Source of the DNA: Alternaria dauci
Taxonomy: Eukaryota > Ascomycota > Dothideomycetes > Pleosporales > Pleosporaceae
NCBI RefSeq assembly: GCF_042100115.1
Contig: NC_091279.1
Location: forward strand, 682,001 to 746,000
DNA length: 64,000 bases
Reading direction: 5' to 3'
Shown: positions 54,145 through 64,000 of the stretch, piece by piece
How positions within the stretch are numbered: the stretch's first letter is position 1
Layout of the letters: every line of letters starts with the position of its first letter
Position numbers and translations under genes: made by a program
The notes under the pieces: model-generated
Told to the model about the DNA's origin: nothing
What the model saw: the letters and a program-made list of their open reading frames with translations, nothing else
Databases searched by the model: none

Positions 54145-55701
54145 CTATCCAGACCCAAAATTCGGTAATCGAGCAGGAACAAAAGCCTCTCCGTCATCTC
54201 CTCTGCTCCCATCATCTCTCACCTCGTCTTTGATAGACAAGGGTCGATTCGGCGTAACCGCCTTGCTCGAGTAGTCACTCTCATCGACATAAAACCCACT
54301 ACTATCCGGCATGGTCTGGCTATCCACAAAACTAGGAAAGGGTACCGACTCGCTCTGGTCCGTCGCAGACGGAGTCTCGCCAGCGGGCGTGCGTACAAGC
54401 GGCGACACCGTCGAGTCTACAGTCGCCATTGCATGGGCCGGCGACGCAGAGCGAGGCGTACTGGATCTGGTGGAGAGAGCTTGCTGGTCCGGGGCTAGGC
54501 CGCGCTTGACGGCGAGCTGTTGGGCTTCTTGACGCTTGCGGTGGACTTCGGTTTCCTCCTCGAGACGCAGGCGTTCCTCTTCCTTTTGTAGTTGGGCGAG
54601 CGTGGGGACTTGTTCGATTGTTTCCGAGGCAGAGCGCTGGGATAAAGGCGGTTTGTCCGAGTTGCTCGTGTTGCGCGACGAGACCGTTCGGGTGGATACG
54701 CGTGATGCAGAGGGCCGCTTGCTTGAGCGAGCCTTGTTGCTGCTGGTGCTGTCTTCGTTCCACTGGCCTGTGGTGCGTCGCTCGAGCGCAATGGTGAACT
54801 CGTCGTCGAGGGGCACCGCGTCTTCGAGCTCGTCTTCGCTGGGGAAGATGTCGCCTCTGGAGCTCAGCGAGTCGGTCGTGTGTCCGGATGTATGCGTGTT
54901 GCTTCTCTGCCTGCGGTGTCCCTTGTGCTCCGGCCCCTCGAGGGCATCCTCGTCGCTGTCTTCAATCAGCGGCTGTTCCTCCTCCAGACTCCTTCGCGTT
55001 GCGCCCGGGTGCTCTGTGAGGTCTGCCGCGGAGGGCTTGTATCGCAGTCCCCGGCCGCCAATCTTCCAGGGCAGTCGTCCCAGGAAGCCAAAGTAGGAAG
55101 AACTGGGGATGAGGGTCGGGTCTTGGGCGCCGTCCCGCGGCAGCGTCATGCTCTTGCGGCGCGGCGTATTGTATCTCGGGTCGCGATTTCGCTGTCCATA
55201 GCTCATGCCGCTCTGTCGGCCAGGCTGCGTGGTTGCGCCATAGTTGGCTGCGCCGCCGAGGAAGCGGTCGAGGTTGTCGCTGCCCCAGCCCAAGAGGCCG
55301 TCGTTTTCGTCGTCTTCCCAGTCGTCGTAAAAGTCGAAACTGATCTCAGCCCGGCCGCGTGATCGTCCGCGATTGCGCCGGCGGTCGTTGTGCGCTGGGA
55401 AGCAGGGCGCCGTGCATGCGTTGACGCATTGGGTAATGGACGAGAAGCATGGGTTGACGTAGCGCTGGGTAAAGCCGTAGATGTTCTCCTGCGCCGATTC
55501 GTTTGCGTGCTCGAGGTTCTCCGTAATCTGGTGGAGCGTGCGATTCCACCTGGGGTCGCTGCGGCGGTACATGATGACGACGAAGACGGCGACGGCGACG
55601 GCGAGTATCACCTAGCGGGACTCTGCGATTATTGCGTGTAGCAGCAGGAACCCGCGGTGCGACAGCGCATTGGCTTGGCTTCAACACACAGCTGGGCACA
55701 T
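54145..55701 (-). CDS. Single-pass membrane protein with long disordered tail
   Basis: Main exon 55611-54145, open to its 5' end at an AG (CGCTAG/GTGATA), so a 5' exon is needed. A 12-nt exon 55701-55690 (ATGTGCCCAGCT) with a 78-nt intron keeps phase and gives 492 aa beginning MCPAVILAVAVAVFVVIMYRR; this first exon is a guess. The helix is followed by DPRWNRTLHQITENLEHANESAQENIYGFTQRYVNPCFSSI, a conserved juxtamembrane part with paired Cys, then 400 residues of Ser/Arg/Glu-rich low complexity. Family not recognised with confidence. Confidence 0.75.
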
Positions 55702-55880
55702 TAACTTTCGGGACAGGGTGAGGTATGACGACGTGGTAGATGAGATGCGGCTCGGTTGGGCATTCCCCCCAGCCCTGCGTTCCAGAGTTCCAGCGTTGCA
55801 GCACCCCACATGCACTCTTTCACCCCCACAGTCTTGCTGCTTTCGGCACGCCCGGCCGACCAGCCACCCTACCATGCACC

Positions 55881-57081
55881 ATGCGATACATCCGCTTCCT
55901 CAAAAGTCCCCGTATTGTCACTGACAAGGCCACGTCGAGAAAGCAAGTCAGCTGCCTCGTCACCATCACCTCAGACCTTGGAGATTCTTTTCTTCCTTAC
56001 GACTTCCGACTAGCAGCAGAACTGTTGGCGACGGCAGATTCGCAAGAAAATGTGCTGCTATGGTCGACCGTGCAGTGGACGGCCGGCATGCGGAGTCTGC
56101 CCATCACATTTCCCCTCCCAAAGTCTCGCGCATCCTGGTCCCACTTGCGAGTAAGAGTGGGCGGGGAGCCGAAACGAAGACACGATGAGCTCGCTGCCAT
56201 ATCAGAATCTGATGCTCGAGGTGTCGTGTCTGCCTGGAGCCCGCCATTCACGTCTGACATAGACGCTCCAAAGCTAGTAGAAAGGCGGTTCAAGCTCCTA
56301 GATGGGCCAGTTACTGCTATCTGGGAGGAGACGGGCGAGAGCATAGCAAGACATCTATGGTATGCGTTTTCATTTTGTGACGTGTCGAACCGTGGGCACT
56401 GACTTGGATGCGTAGGGATGCTGGCATCACACTCTCGTGCCAAATAACAGCACTGACCATTCCAAACTCGGATCTAGCCAAAGCATTGCTACCATCTACG
56501 TCCACACCCCACTTCAATGTCCTCGAATTGGGTACTGGCTGCGGAATGGTTGGCATTGCAATCGCTCGAACCATCCCAAACTCCAAAGTTCTCCTAACCG
56601 ACCTCGAAGAGGCCAGAGAGATTGTAGAGCGTAACATTCACTATGCTATTGAAGCATCAGGCGCGTCACTGGATTTCATGGAGCTAGACTGGGATGCAGA
56701 TCTGCCTGATATCCTGCAGTCTCCCTCAGAACAGCTTGATCTTGTAGTCGCGGCTGATTGCACGTACAATCCAGACAGCAGGTATGGCTTTCTCTTGCAC
56801 GATCCCGATATTTTGGACGTATTCTATGAAACAAATATGATCTGACGTCCGTCTACAGCCCAGCATTGGTCAACACTCTGACACGACTAGCCAAAACAAG
56901 TCCAGAAGTCGTCATTGCTATCGCAATGAAGATGCGCCATTCGAGCGAGGAAGTCTTCTTTGAACTCATGCAAGATGCAGGGTTCCTGAAGACGGCCCAA
57001 ATGGAATATCCGCTACCGGGAGATGTAGAAGTCGGCGAAGAGGTTGTCTACCTGCATGTTTACAAGGCCGCCACAAGGTAG
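55881..57081 (+). CDS. METTL21/EFM-type protein methyltransferase
   Basis: Exons 55881-56359, 56416-56781 and 56859-57081 give 355 aa. SAM-binding motif I is VLELGTGCGMVGIAIA; an acidic strand end is LLTDLEEA; DCTYNPDS is the D-x-x-Y-type motif of the Methyltransf_16 family (protein lysine methyltransferases such as METTL21/FAM86). The N-terminal 150 residues are variable. Exon 2 restores WDAGITLSCQI ahead of the domain. Probably modifies a translation factor or chaperone; the substrate is unknown. Confidence 0.85.
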
Positions 57082-57821
57082 CAGCCTGCGACTATCATAT
57101 CGAATTGAGCATGGCCGCTTCCGTCAGGGGTTGTACGGAGGCTAGCAGAGTGGAGATCTTACCTGGTTGTACAGAAGTACGGATGTACGAAACCAAACCC
57201 CCTCCAAAAATAGAATATGTCTGATCGCCATCGATTACAGCATACCGACGTTACGTATACTTACATGGACTCCTTGCCTGATGCATTCAGCACGAACAGA
57301 TACCTGGATAGCGCATATCATACACTGGAGCCATGACGACAAACCAAGGCACCACCGATGGGGAACTGCTTCCTGATGTCTGCACTAGAAGATCACCAAC
57401 GTTTCACCGCCAACGCCTTCCCTTCTCGATGCTATGCTTGTACCTGACAAGCTCCGTTCTAGGGCTACATCCGGTGTGGTATGCGTCGATCGCGCGGTCG
57501 GGAAAACTCGACATGTGGGTTCCAAAGGCATCGTATTCGTTGACCGCATTGTCGAATTAGTAACTTCCAGGGTGATCGTGCCAGCAAAGAGCAGTGTAAG
57601 CTTACCCACATCGGCTAGGAATGCCAGTGGGTATACCATTCTGATGACCGAAGTTGCGCCGTTCTTTACCATGTTGAAAACAGCACAGACAGTATGGAAA
57701 TAGGCATGAGCCTATGTGGTCGGCTTGCCCGTCTACAAAAGCATCACCGAATCCAATATCTCAGCTGTACTTACGCTCATCCTTCCACAAGCACCAACAA
57801 TCCTCAAACTCGACCACCAAC
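57082..57821. other. Intergenic stretch, no supported gene
   Basis: 740 nt. Open frames on both strands at about 57385-57700 lack recognisable features. The last 100 nt are the leader of the secreted protein at 57822. Confidence 0.4.
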
Positions 57822-58341
57822 ATGCACACCTCCATCCTTTCTCTCGCCCTTGCCTTTGCACCCGCCGTGCTCGCAGCAACTCCCTCCAACTACGGCGGCT
57901 GGAACATCTCTATTGGGGACGACAACTTTGAATACGGCTACCGTGCTACCCACTTTGATGTTTTTTACATCGACGCCAACACTGCAGGTGCTGAGCCCAT
58001 CGCGGCTGGGTGCCAGACCATCAAAAGGCCTGGCGTGGCCCCAGCAGACAGAGGGTGCGCTCCTACCGGCTTCAACTACACCTTGGACGGCGACGTCGGT
58101 GTTGCCGGAACATACCGTAAGCTAACTCTTACCACCTCTTCAACTCGTGAGACTGACGCTGTTCACAGCATTCTCGCTTGAGCAGACCGTGACGCTGGAT
58201 GGCACCGAGATCACCTTGTATGGTGCCGGCCTGGTCGAAATCCAGTGCACTCCCCACCCTGACAATGACTTGCCATACACGCAATGCACGGGTAGTGCTA
58301 CGGCTAGGGTGGATAAAGCTGGAGATCAGATTATCGAATAG
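57822..58341 (+). CDS. Small secreted cysteine-containing protein 2
   Basis: Exons 57822-58116 and 58169-58341 (52-nt intron) give 155 aa. Signal peptide at residues 1-19 (MHTSILSLALAFAPAVLAA). Four cysteines (C64, C79, C125, C138) after maturation. Possible N-glycosylation at NIS and NYT. Beta-rich appearance (TVTLDGTEITLYGAGLVEIQC). No family recognised. Secreted; effector or hydrolase-inhibitor type roles are speculation. Confidence 0.77.
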
Positions 58342-59472
58342 GCGCTGAGGTGTTGTGTTGCATGTTTGTGCCGGGGCAGAGCACACATGGTGTATTATTG
58401 CCGGAATGTATTATTTCGGTATTTGATTCACGGTTAGGACGACTGGAAATCCAATAATATTATATTTTAGGTTGCTTCCTCGAATAAAAGATAGAATCTG
58501 TACACGTCTCAGCAACGTACCCGGAGCCTCAGCACGTGCTCGATTCTCGTAGTAACGACAAGGCTGCATCAATCGAAGCTTGTCGATACCTAGGAACATC
58601 AACATCCAATCATCACCAGCTTACACCCAAAGAAGCAAAAAGAGCCCTTTCCTCACACCATTTGACTACCCATCCAAGTCCTACTCCCAAACTGCCTCAT
58701 ACAGCAATCAGCGTGGGGTCCGTCGAACCCAGCACTAACAGCCACTAACGACGCTGGTAAGCATTTCTGGCACTAGTCTCGCAGACTGCGCCGCTACGCC
58801 GCAGACTAGTAGAAGAACGGGCTAAATGAGGCGTGGGAAATGGTGTGAGGTTTTAGGGGGGGGGAATTGGGCGTCAGTGGCTTGGCGGATTCTGGTCAGA
58901 AGGTATGATGTGTGGCGTGATGGATGTCCTTGGGGATTTTAGAGCGGAAAGCGTAACTATTGGTCGGTTTATCTGGATTAGGAAAAAGGTAGAGATAAAG
59001 TCGAGAAGGAGTGTCTCTTCGTGACAGAACATGAAGCTAAGCAAGTTTCATTCTTCTCGTGTTCCAAGGTTTAGACGAGGCTGATTTTGTCATCTATTGA
59101 CAGAGCTCATTGCTTGCGCATCGAACTATGGCTTAATCCTCGTCGTGCTATAACGCTGTATGGCTGCATTCTGATCAGAATCTTCTACAGCCTTTGAGCC
59201 AACGTCTACTAAGGCCTGTTTTATTTTCCGCCTGTAGTTACCATTCATACTTAGAATTGGAGTGTACTTCTGGTTGTGCACGTTACGAATCAAAAGGGGA
59301 ACACCGGACTGATAACGAATAGTTCAAAGATTGCAACGAGCTTATATACAGTCTATCATGCTATTTACATAAAATCACAAGTCCCGCAACCGATTACAGT
59401 ACTTGGTTGTGTCAGCGACAAGTTCAAGCATGTGTTGATTCCATCTCGAGTACGGTGTTCAGAGCGATTTGT
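58342..59472. other. Long intergenic stretch between convergent genes
   Basis: 1.13 kb. Contains a run of nine G at 58856-58864 and an imperfect TACCTAGG at 58588-58595. No gene or RNA recognised. Confidence 0.45.
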
Positions 59473-61099
59473 CTAGGGCGATATTTTATAAGTCAAACGA
59501 CGTGATTTAGCTATAAAAGAATTGATGGCGTCGGTGAGGTGATAGGACGGTTTTGCGCTTGTCTGTGGGTGTCTGTCAATATCACGACAATTGTTCACGA
59601 GGCCGTGTAGACTTACATCCATGTCACCGTCTGGCGTAGCGGCACGATGTACAATGGCCTTTTCGCTTGCGGTGAGGAAAGTCTTGATGGAATGTTTGGA
59701 GGATATGCGTGTCGTGTTGCCGTAGCCACCGTATTCTTCAGGCTCCTGGACTGGGTGCCAAGCGGCTTGTTGCTGAGCGGCTTGTGCACGTCTTTTGTTC
59801 GATCTCATCACCCAGAATATACCCAAAGCGATAAGAATGGCGAGGAATCCTGTGATGACGTTAGTCTCGCTCTGATGAGGTGTGAGAATACACCTACCAA
59901 GAACGCCAAAAAGAATGAACAAAGACCTTGCTAGAGGAGTCAAGCCGCTCTGCTGCTCGACACTGACGGCTGTAGCCAGGCTCGAAGGTATAGCTGAACC
60001 CACTAGAGAGGTCGTCAATAGCGATGGGGATAAAGATTGTGGTGCAGTGACAGCTAGTGGGGCGGCCACGGTTTGTGTAGATGTTCGAGCATCTTCTTTG
60101 TCTTGTGCGGTTCGCGTGATCGTGACAAAAGTAAGAACAGGAGAGAGCAATGACGTGTCTGTCGTGGTCGAGGATTCTGTAGACGATGAAGTAGAGATAA
60201 TCGTTGTGGCTGGAAAAGAGAAAGAAACCGTAGAGACATCAATGGTGGTTGAGATGGTTGTACTCGTGGTTGACGAAGTTTGTACAATCGTCGCAGCGGA
60301 ATCACCTAGAATTGTCGATGAGACTACTGCAGCATCTGCCGTGAGTTTCGGTTGGTTCTTCCCCGGCATGGGCTTATCTACTGTCATCGCAGAAGTCGAA
60401 GGGGTGGCTAACGAACTTTCAAAAGCTGCGGCAGGCGTTACGGAGGGCTGGGTCACCAAAAAAGGGTCTTCTGCAAAAAGCAGGATAGAAAGTCAGTGTA
60501 CGTCTGAATTGTATAGAGTACAACTTGGACTTGCCTTGATTCATTCCAGGAACTGTCACTAACGATGGGTCTTCCTGATTCATGCCCGGAAGCGCTTCTT
60601 CGTTGATCTTCGCGCCAGAGTCTACCAGAAATGCTGGCACCGTAGTTGAAGCTGCTTGTACGGTACTGTTTTCTCTGGTGTTGACATCGGTTTGGGTAAT
60701 GAGTGTGGGTCCAACGGTAGACGCTACCAACTCAGGCAGTATCGTCAAGGTGGCTGCCACTGATATCGAGGATGCAGACAGAGCTTGGAGAGTGGGTTCT
60801 TCGGTATCGGCAGGCGTCGGTATGGCTGGAGATGAAGGCCGTTCGGACCGCGACGGCAGTATTTCGTCCATCTCAGTGAGTGAATTTATCGGTTGTGGTG
60901 GTGACTTGGGCGGCGATCCTCCCCACGTCCCGTTCATGATCGCGTCCAGCTGTTGAAGTCTTGTCGCGCCTTTGCGCGAATCCATATCCGCAATCTTCTC
61001 ATTATGACCCTCAACTACGACGAATGCAGCTGCCATCCTTGGAACATCACGGCGTACCAGCACCGGTCGGCTTTCAGATGGTCTGCTCGGTGCAGCCAT
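59473..61099 (-). CDS. Ser/Thr-rich single-pass transmembrane protein
   Basis: Exons 61099-60535, 60470-59898, 59849-59617 and 59562-59473 give 486 aa. The first intron is GC-AG (GCAAGT donor). Most of the chain is Ser/Thr/Val-rich and probably O-glycosylated, with a short internal repeat PGMNQEDPSLVT / PGMNQEDPFLVT created by the splice. The membrane helix (about residues 370-395; LFILFGVLGFLAILIALGIFWV) is built by the second splice and is followed by RSNKRR and a cytosolic tail of about 85 residues. The layout is that of a fungal cell-wall sensor or WSC/Mid2-like protein, yet no N-terminal signal peptide is visible, so a 5' exon may be missing. The last exon has an alternative acceptor giving another tail. 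Confidence 0.7.
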
Positions 61100-62163
61100 A
61101 GCAAGGTGGAGATTCCATAGAGGCGATGAACGTTGATAGCATACGACAATGTTGAAGCGGCGGTAATGCGGGCGCCAGACCCTAGTCGGCTGGCAATGGT
61201 TCCATACAAAAGCACGAGATCTCTGATCCAAAAACGTGTTGAAGCGGGTGAACGTTTCGGCTTGGACAACAACTTCGGACGATGGTTGGTCGGGAGCATG
61301 TCCGCCACGGTCTTTTGCTACCAAACACGGTGATCACAATCCCTGCACCATGAGGGTCCGCAGTTTTTTTTGAGACCATGGGGTGCACCAGTCCACTCAT
61401 TTGGGAGATCGTGTCCACTTGATGCGGGTTCTCCCAAACGTGCACCTGTTTCGTAGAAGAAGCGAAAGTTTATGACGACACTCGAAACGTAGCGCATGCG
61501 ACGGGAACTTCGAGACCGGTCTGAAAACCGAGTGCCACTAGGACGGCCGCGTGGTATGGAGATGGTTCATGGGGAGGGCCCGGATGATGATACAAGAAAA
61601 GGAATGGTAGCCTTGCTGTCAGCTCATATAGATCGAATGGCTCGTCTCTTGAGTAAAACACCAACATATTGATGATTCCTGCCCTGAAATTGATTGTCGG
61701 CTCCTCCTGTCTTGCTCGCGATTGGAAACAGTAGTGGGATGCAGCTCTTGATTATGGAATTGTCGCGACATGTTCGAGGTCGTCAATACGAGGTGTGCTC
61801 ACTGGGAACCGCACGCATATGTGACGACCGTAGCTGCTCGCCAATTCCATCAGATCTGGCATATGGCCGATTGAGACGCGACTCGAAAGCGTCCCCGCAT
61901 CCAGAACTGGCGTTGCTCGTAGCAGAGCGACAAGGCTGGATGTCTAGCTTGTGGTGATATCGGTGCCGGTTGCATCGCTGAGGCCTATGGCGCGGCAGAG
62001 TGGATCAGTCATGATCCTTTCGGGTCGATGATGCTTGCCGTGCGCCACCTTGGTCCCAAGTCAATAATAGTCTCTTCCCGTATACTCATTGCGCATTACT
62101 TTCAACATGATAGTCGCGTGTACATAGCCGCTGTCGTCGTTCCCTTCCCGTCTGTACCCCTAA
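61100..62163. other. Long divergent intergenic stretch, no supported gene
   Basis: 1.06 kb between two outward-reading genes. It may include the missing 5' exon of the Ser/Thr-rich protein. Open frames near 61694-61957 are not recognisable. Confidence 0.4.
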
Positions 62164-64000
62164 ATGGCAGCACGCGACACTCCCGACCGCATGGTTCCGG
62201 AGACCATCGACCTTGAGCATGGGACCAAACGCGACCACACCCGCGATCGAGGTACACTGAGTGGCCAGAACATAGCACATGTCGCACCGCACCGCCAGTC
62301 CCGCCGTACCCTGCCGTGGACAAGGAAGTTGGGAGAATGCACGCCAGCACCCGTCGCCCGTTGGAGCCGGAAGGCGGTCGAGTGGGTGCAAGGGCCGAAG
62401 CCGCCGAGCAGATACACAATAACGCCTTTTCTTGAGCGCTGGCAAACACTGCCTGTCCGCTTGCTTGCGCGATGGCCAGAATGGGTGCGCACTTGCATCT
62501 ATGCTATTGCATGTGTTGTATGGATCGTCATCTTCGCTGTCGTCGTCAGTGATGGTGCGCTGCCCTCTGACATTGGAGGGTTCGGGGCGCCGGTGAAGCT
62601 GTCATGTGTTAACAACCTGTGGTATGGATTCTCTCCTCATGTCCCAAGCTTCCGTGACTGTGCTGATCGTCGCCAGGCCATCCCCAGAAAGCTGCGGACC
62701 CGACGGCCGTAACTGCCTTCCCTTCTCCAATGCTTCGTTTGCCTTCAACTGCCCCGCCGGATGCTCGAGCGCCCAAGTGCTCAATCCTCGCGCAATCGGA
62801 CCGCAAGTCGTAAACTACCGATCCTTGGTCGTTGGAGGTGCTCCAGATCTTGACAATGATGCGTTGGTATATCGCGGAGACTCGTTCATCTGCTCAGCGG
62901 CTATTCACGCCGGGGTCATCAGCAATGGCTACGGCGGCTGTGGTGTCGTTTCTGTGGTAGGAGAGCGAGACAGTTTCGGCGCCGTGACAAGGCATGGCAT
63001 AAGCAGTATCGGTTTTGCCTCTCACTTCCCAATGGCATTCACGTTTGGCCAGGCTTCGGCCAAATGTGAGGACCCGCGCTGGAACCTGCTCATCCTCTCG
63101 ACAATCTTTACTGCTTTGTTCGGTATCTTCACTACAAGTCCTGCCACCTTCTTTGCGCCTATCTTTACAATATTGTTCTTCCAGACCGCTATGGCATCGG
63201 ATCCGCCGCCGTACTCAAACTACGCCTCCTTGGCCTCCTTAGCACTCGGTCGCTTCTTGCCAGCTGCGTTAGCTGCTGCTCTCTTCTACCAATTCAGTGT
63301 CCGCGAGTCCCTTCGCAATTGTAAGGCGCATATTGAAAAGACCGTACTCTGGGTAGGTGGGGCTTGGGTTGGCGCTCTTGGGAACTACACGTTCGAACGT
63401 ATACCCATACAGCGGCTTACAGGAAACGACATCCGCCAGCAGCCGGGCGCTATCACAGCATTGGTAATTATTGTGCTTATATTGTTCGCTGTTGTCCTAT
63501 ACCAAGCATGGTGCTTCCGCAGCGAAGGGCGACTGCCACGCTATCTTGCACTATATGCTACATTAGGCCTTGGCCTGGGTATACTTGCTGCTATGCCAAA
63601 ACTCACACTTAGGATACACCACTACATCATCGCTCTCTTACTCCTCCCAGGCACTGCGCTGCAGACCCGCATGAGCTTGTTGTGCCAAGGGCTGCTGGTT
63701 GGACTGTTCGTCAATGGCATTGCACGCTGGGACTTCGATTCCATATTACAGACGGCAGCGGCGTTGCGAGGGGACGGACAGCTCGGGTCTGGCATCCCGA
63801 CTATTCTTGAGCCTGTTATCAATGGCTCGAGCATCACCTTCGCGTGGGAGAGCTTGCTCCGTGGATATCAGGGTGTGAGCGTGCTGGTCAACGATGTGGA
63901 GAGATATCGTGGCTCTGGTGGGAGCGACCGAGGCAACTTCACCTGGAGTCGGTCAGAGGGTGGACACGATGAATATTTCCGGTTTGGATTCATCAGCTAC
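62164..64000 (+). CDS. LCCL-domain multi-pass membrane protein (partial, runs off the right edge)
   Basis: Exons 62164-62621 and 62677-64000+ (55-nt intron); at least 593 aa, no stop by the edge. One membrane helix lies near residues 115-132 (CIYAIACVVWIVIFAVVV). The LCCL domain (about 147-265) has SCVNNLW-PSPESCGPDGRNCLPF formed across the splice, FNCPAGC and AAIHAGVISNGYGGCGVVSVVG. Then many helices (LLILSTIFTALFGIFTT..., FFAPIFTILFF, ITALVIIVLILFAVVLY, IIALLLLPGTALQ). Fungal LCCL membrane proteins of this layout have no settled function. Confidence 0.88.

Noticed and set aside
57385..57703. Overlapping open frames on both strands, about 90 codons each
   Set aside because: No signal peptide, domain or convincing splice sites; the two strands are equally open.

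Overview
The window is nuclear DNA of a filamentous ascomycete (Pezizomycotina), most likely a Dothideomycete and plausibly Pleosporales. The evidence is many short introns (about 45-85 nt, GT...CTAAC/CTGAC...AG), fungal-specific families (Zn2Cys6 regulators, velvet protein VelB, LCCL-domain membrane protein, a DUF7703-type membrane protein, DUF4360, double zinc ribbon proteins), compact genes on both strands and short intergenic gaps. The order-level guess rests on family recognition only. About 40 protein-coding genes are supported. I saw no rRNA, tRNA, CRISPR or intact transposon.

Layout. 0.6-9.1 kb: a putative nucleolar protein, the CAAX protease STE24, two tandem double-zinc-ribbon paralogs, two unknown proteins and a secreted DUF4360 protein. 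9.7-26.7 kb: a metabolic block with a quinate-permease-like MFS transporter, a DHDPS-family aldolase, two Zn2Cys6 regulators, a cytochrome P450 head-to-head with an NADPH-P450 reductase, a sterol C5-desaturase and an inositol-type MFS transporter. 27.4-28.8 kb: a small cysteine-containing secreted protein and a secreted PEBP-family protein, convergent. 29.5-43 kb: mostly housekeeping genes (eIF3m, UMP kinase URA6, a phosphoglycerate-mutase-type protein, proteasome alpha7 PRE10 and beta3 PUP3, mitoribosomal mL59, splicing helicase PRP28) with a tandem-repeat element at 36.3-36.5 kb. 43-57 kb: a seven-helix-type membrane protein, VelB, the ribosome-quality-control E3 ligase HEL2, meiotic MND1, an RRN10-like protein, the CSA/ckn1 WD40 repair protein, an unknown anchored protein and a lysine-methyltransferase-like protein. 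57.8-64 kb: a second small secreted protein, a Ser/Thr-rich transmembrane protein and the 5' part of an LCCL-domain membrane protein that runs off the right edge.

How genes may work together. P450, reductase and sterol desaturase are all ER redox enzymes. With two local regulators, an aldolase and two transporters they could form a small catabolic or detoxification cluster, but the substrate cannot be read from sequence. PRE10 and PUP3 are subunits of one 20S proteasome about 3.3 kb apart.

Gene models were built by hand from splice signals and phase. Every multi-exon model closes to a whole number of codons, which is the main support for the intron coordinates given.
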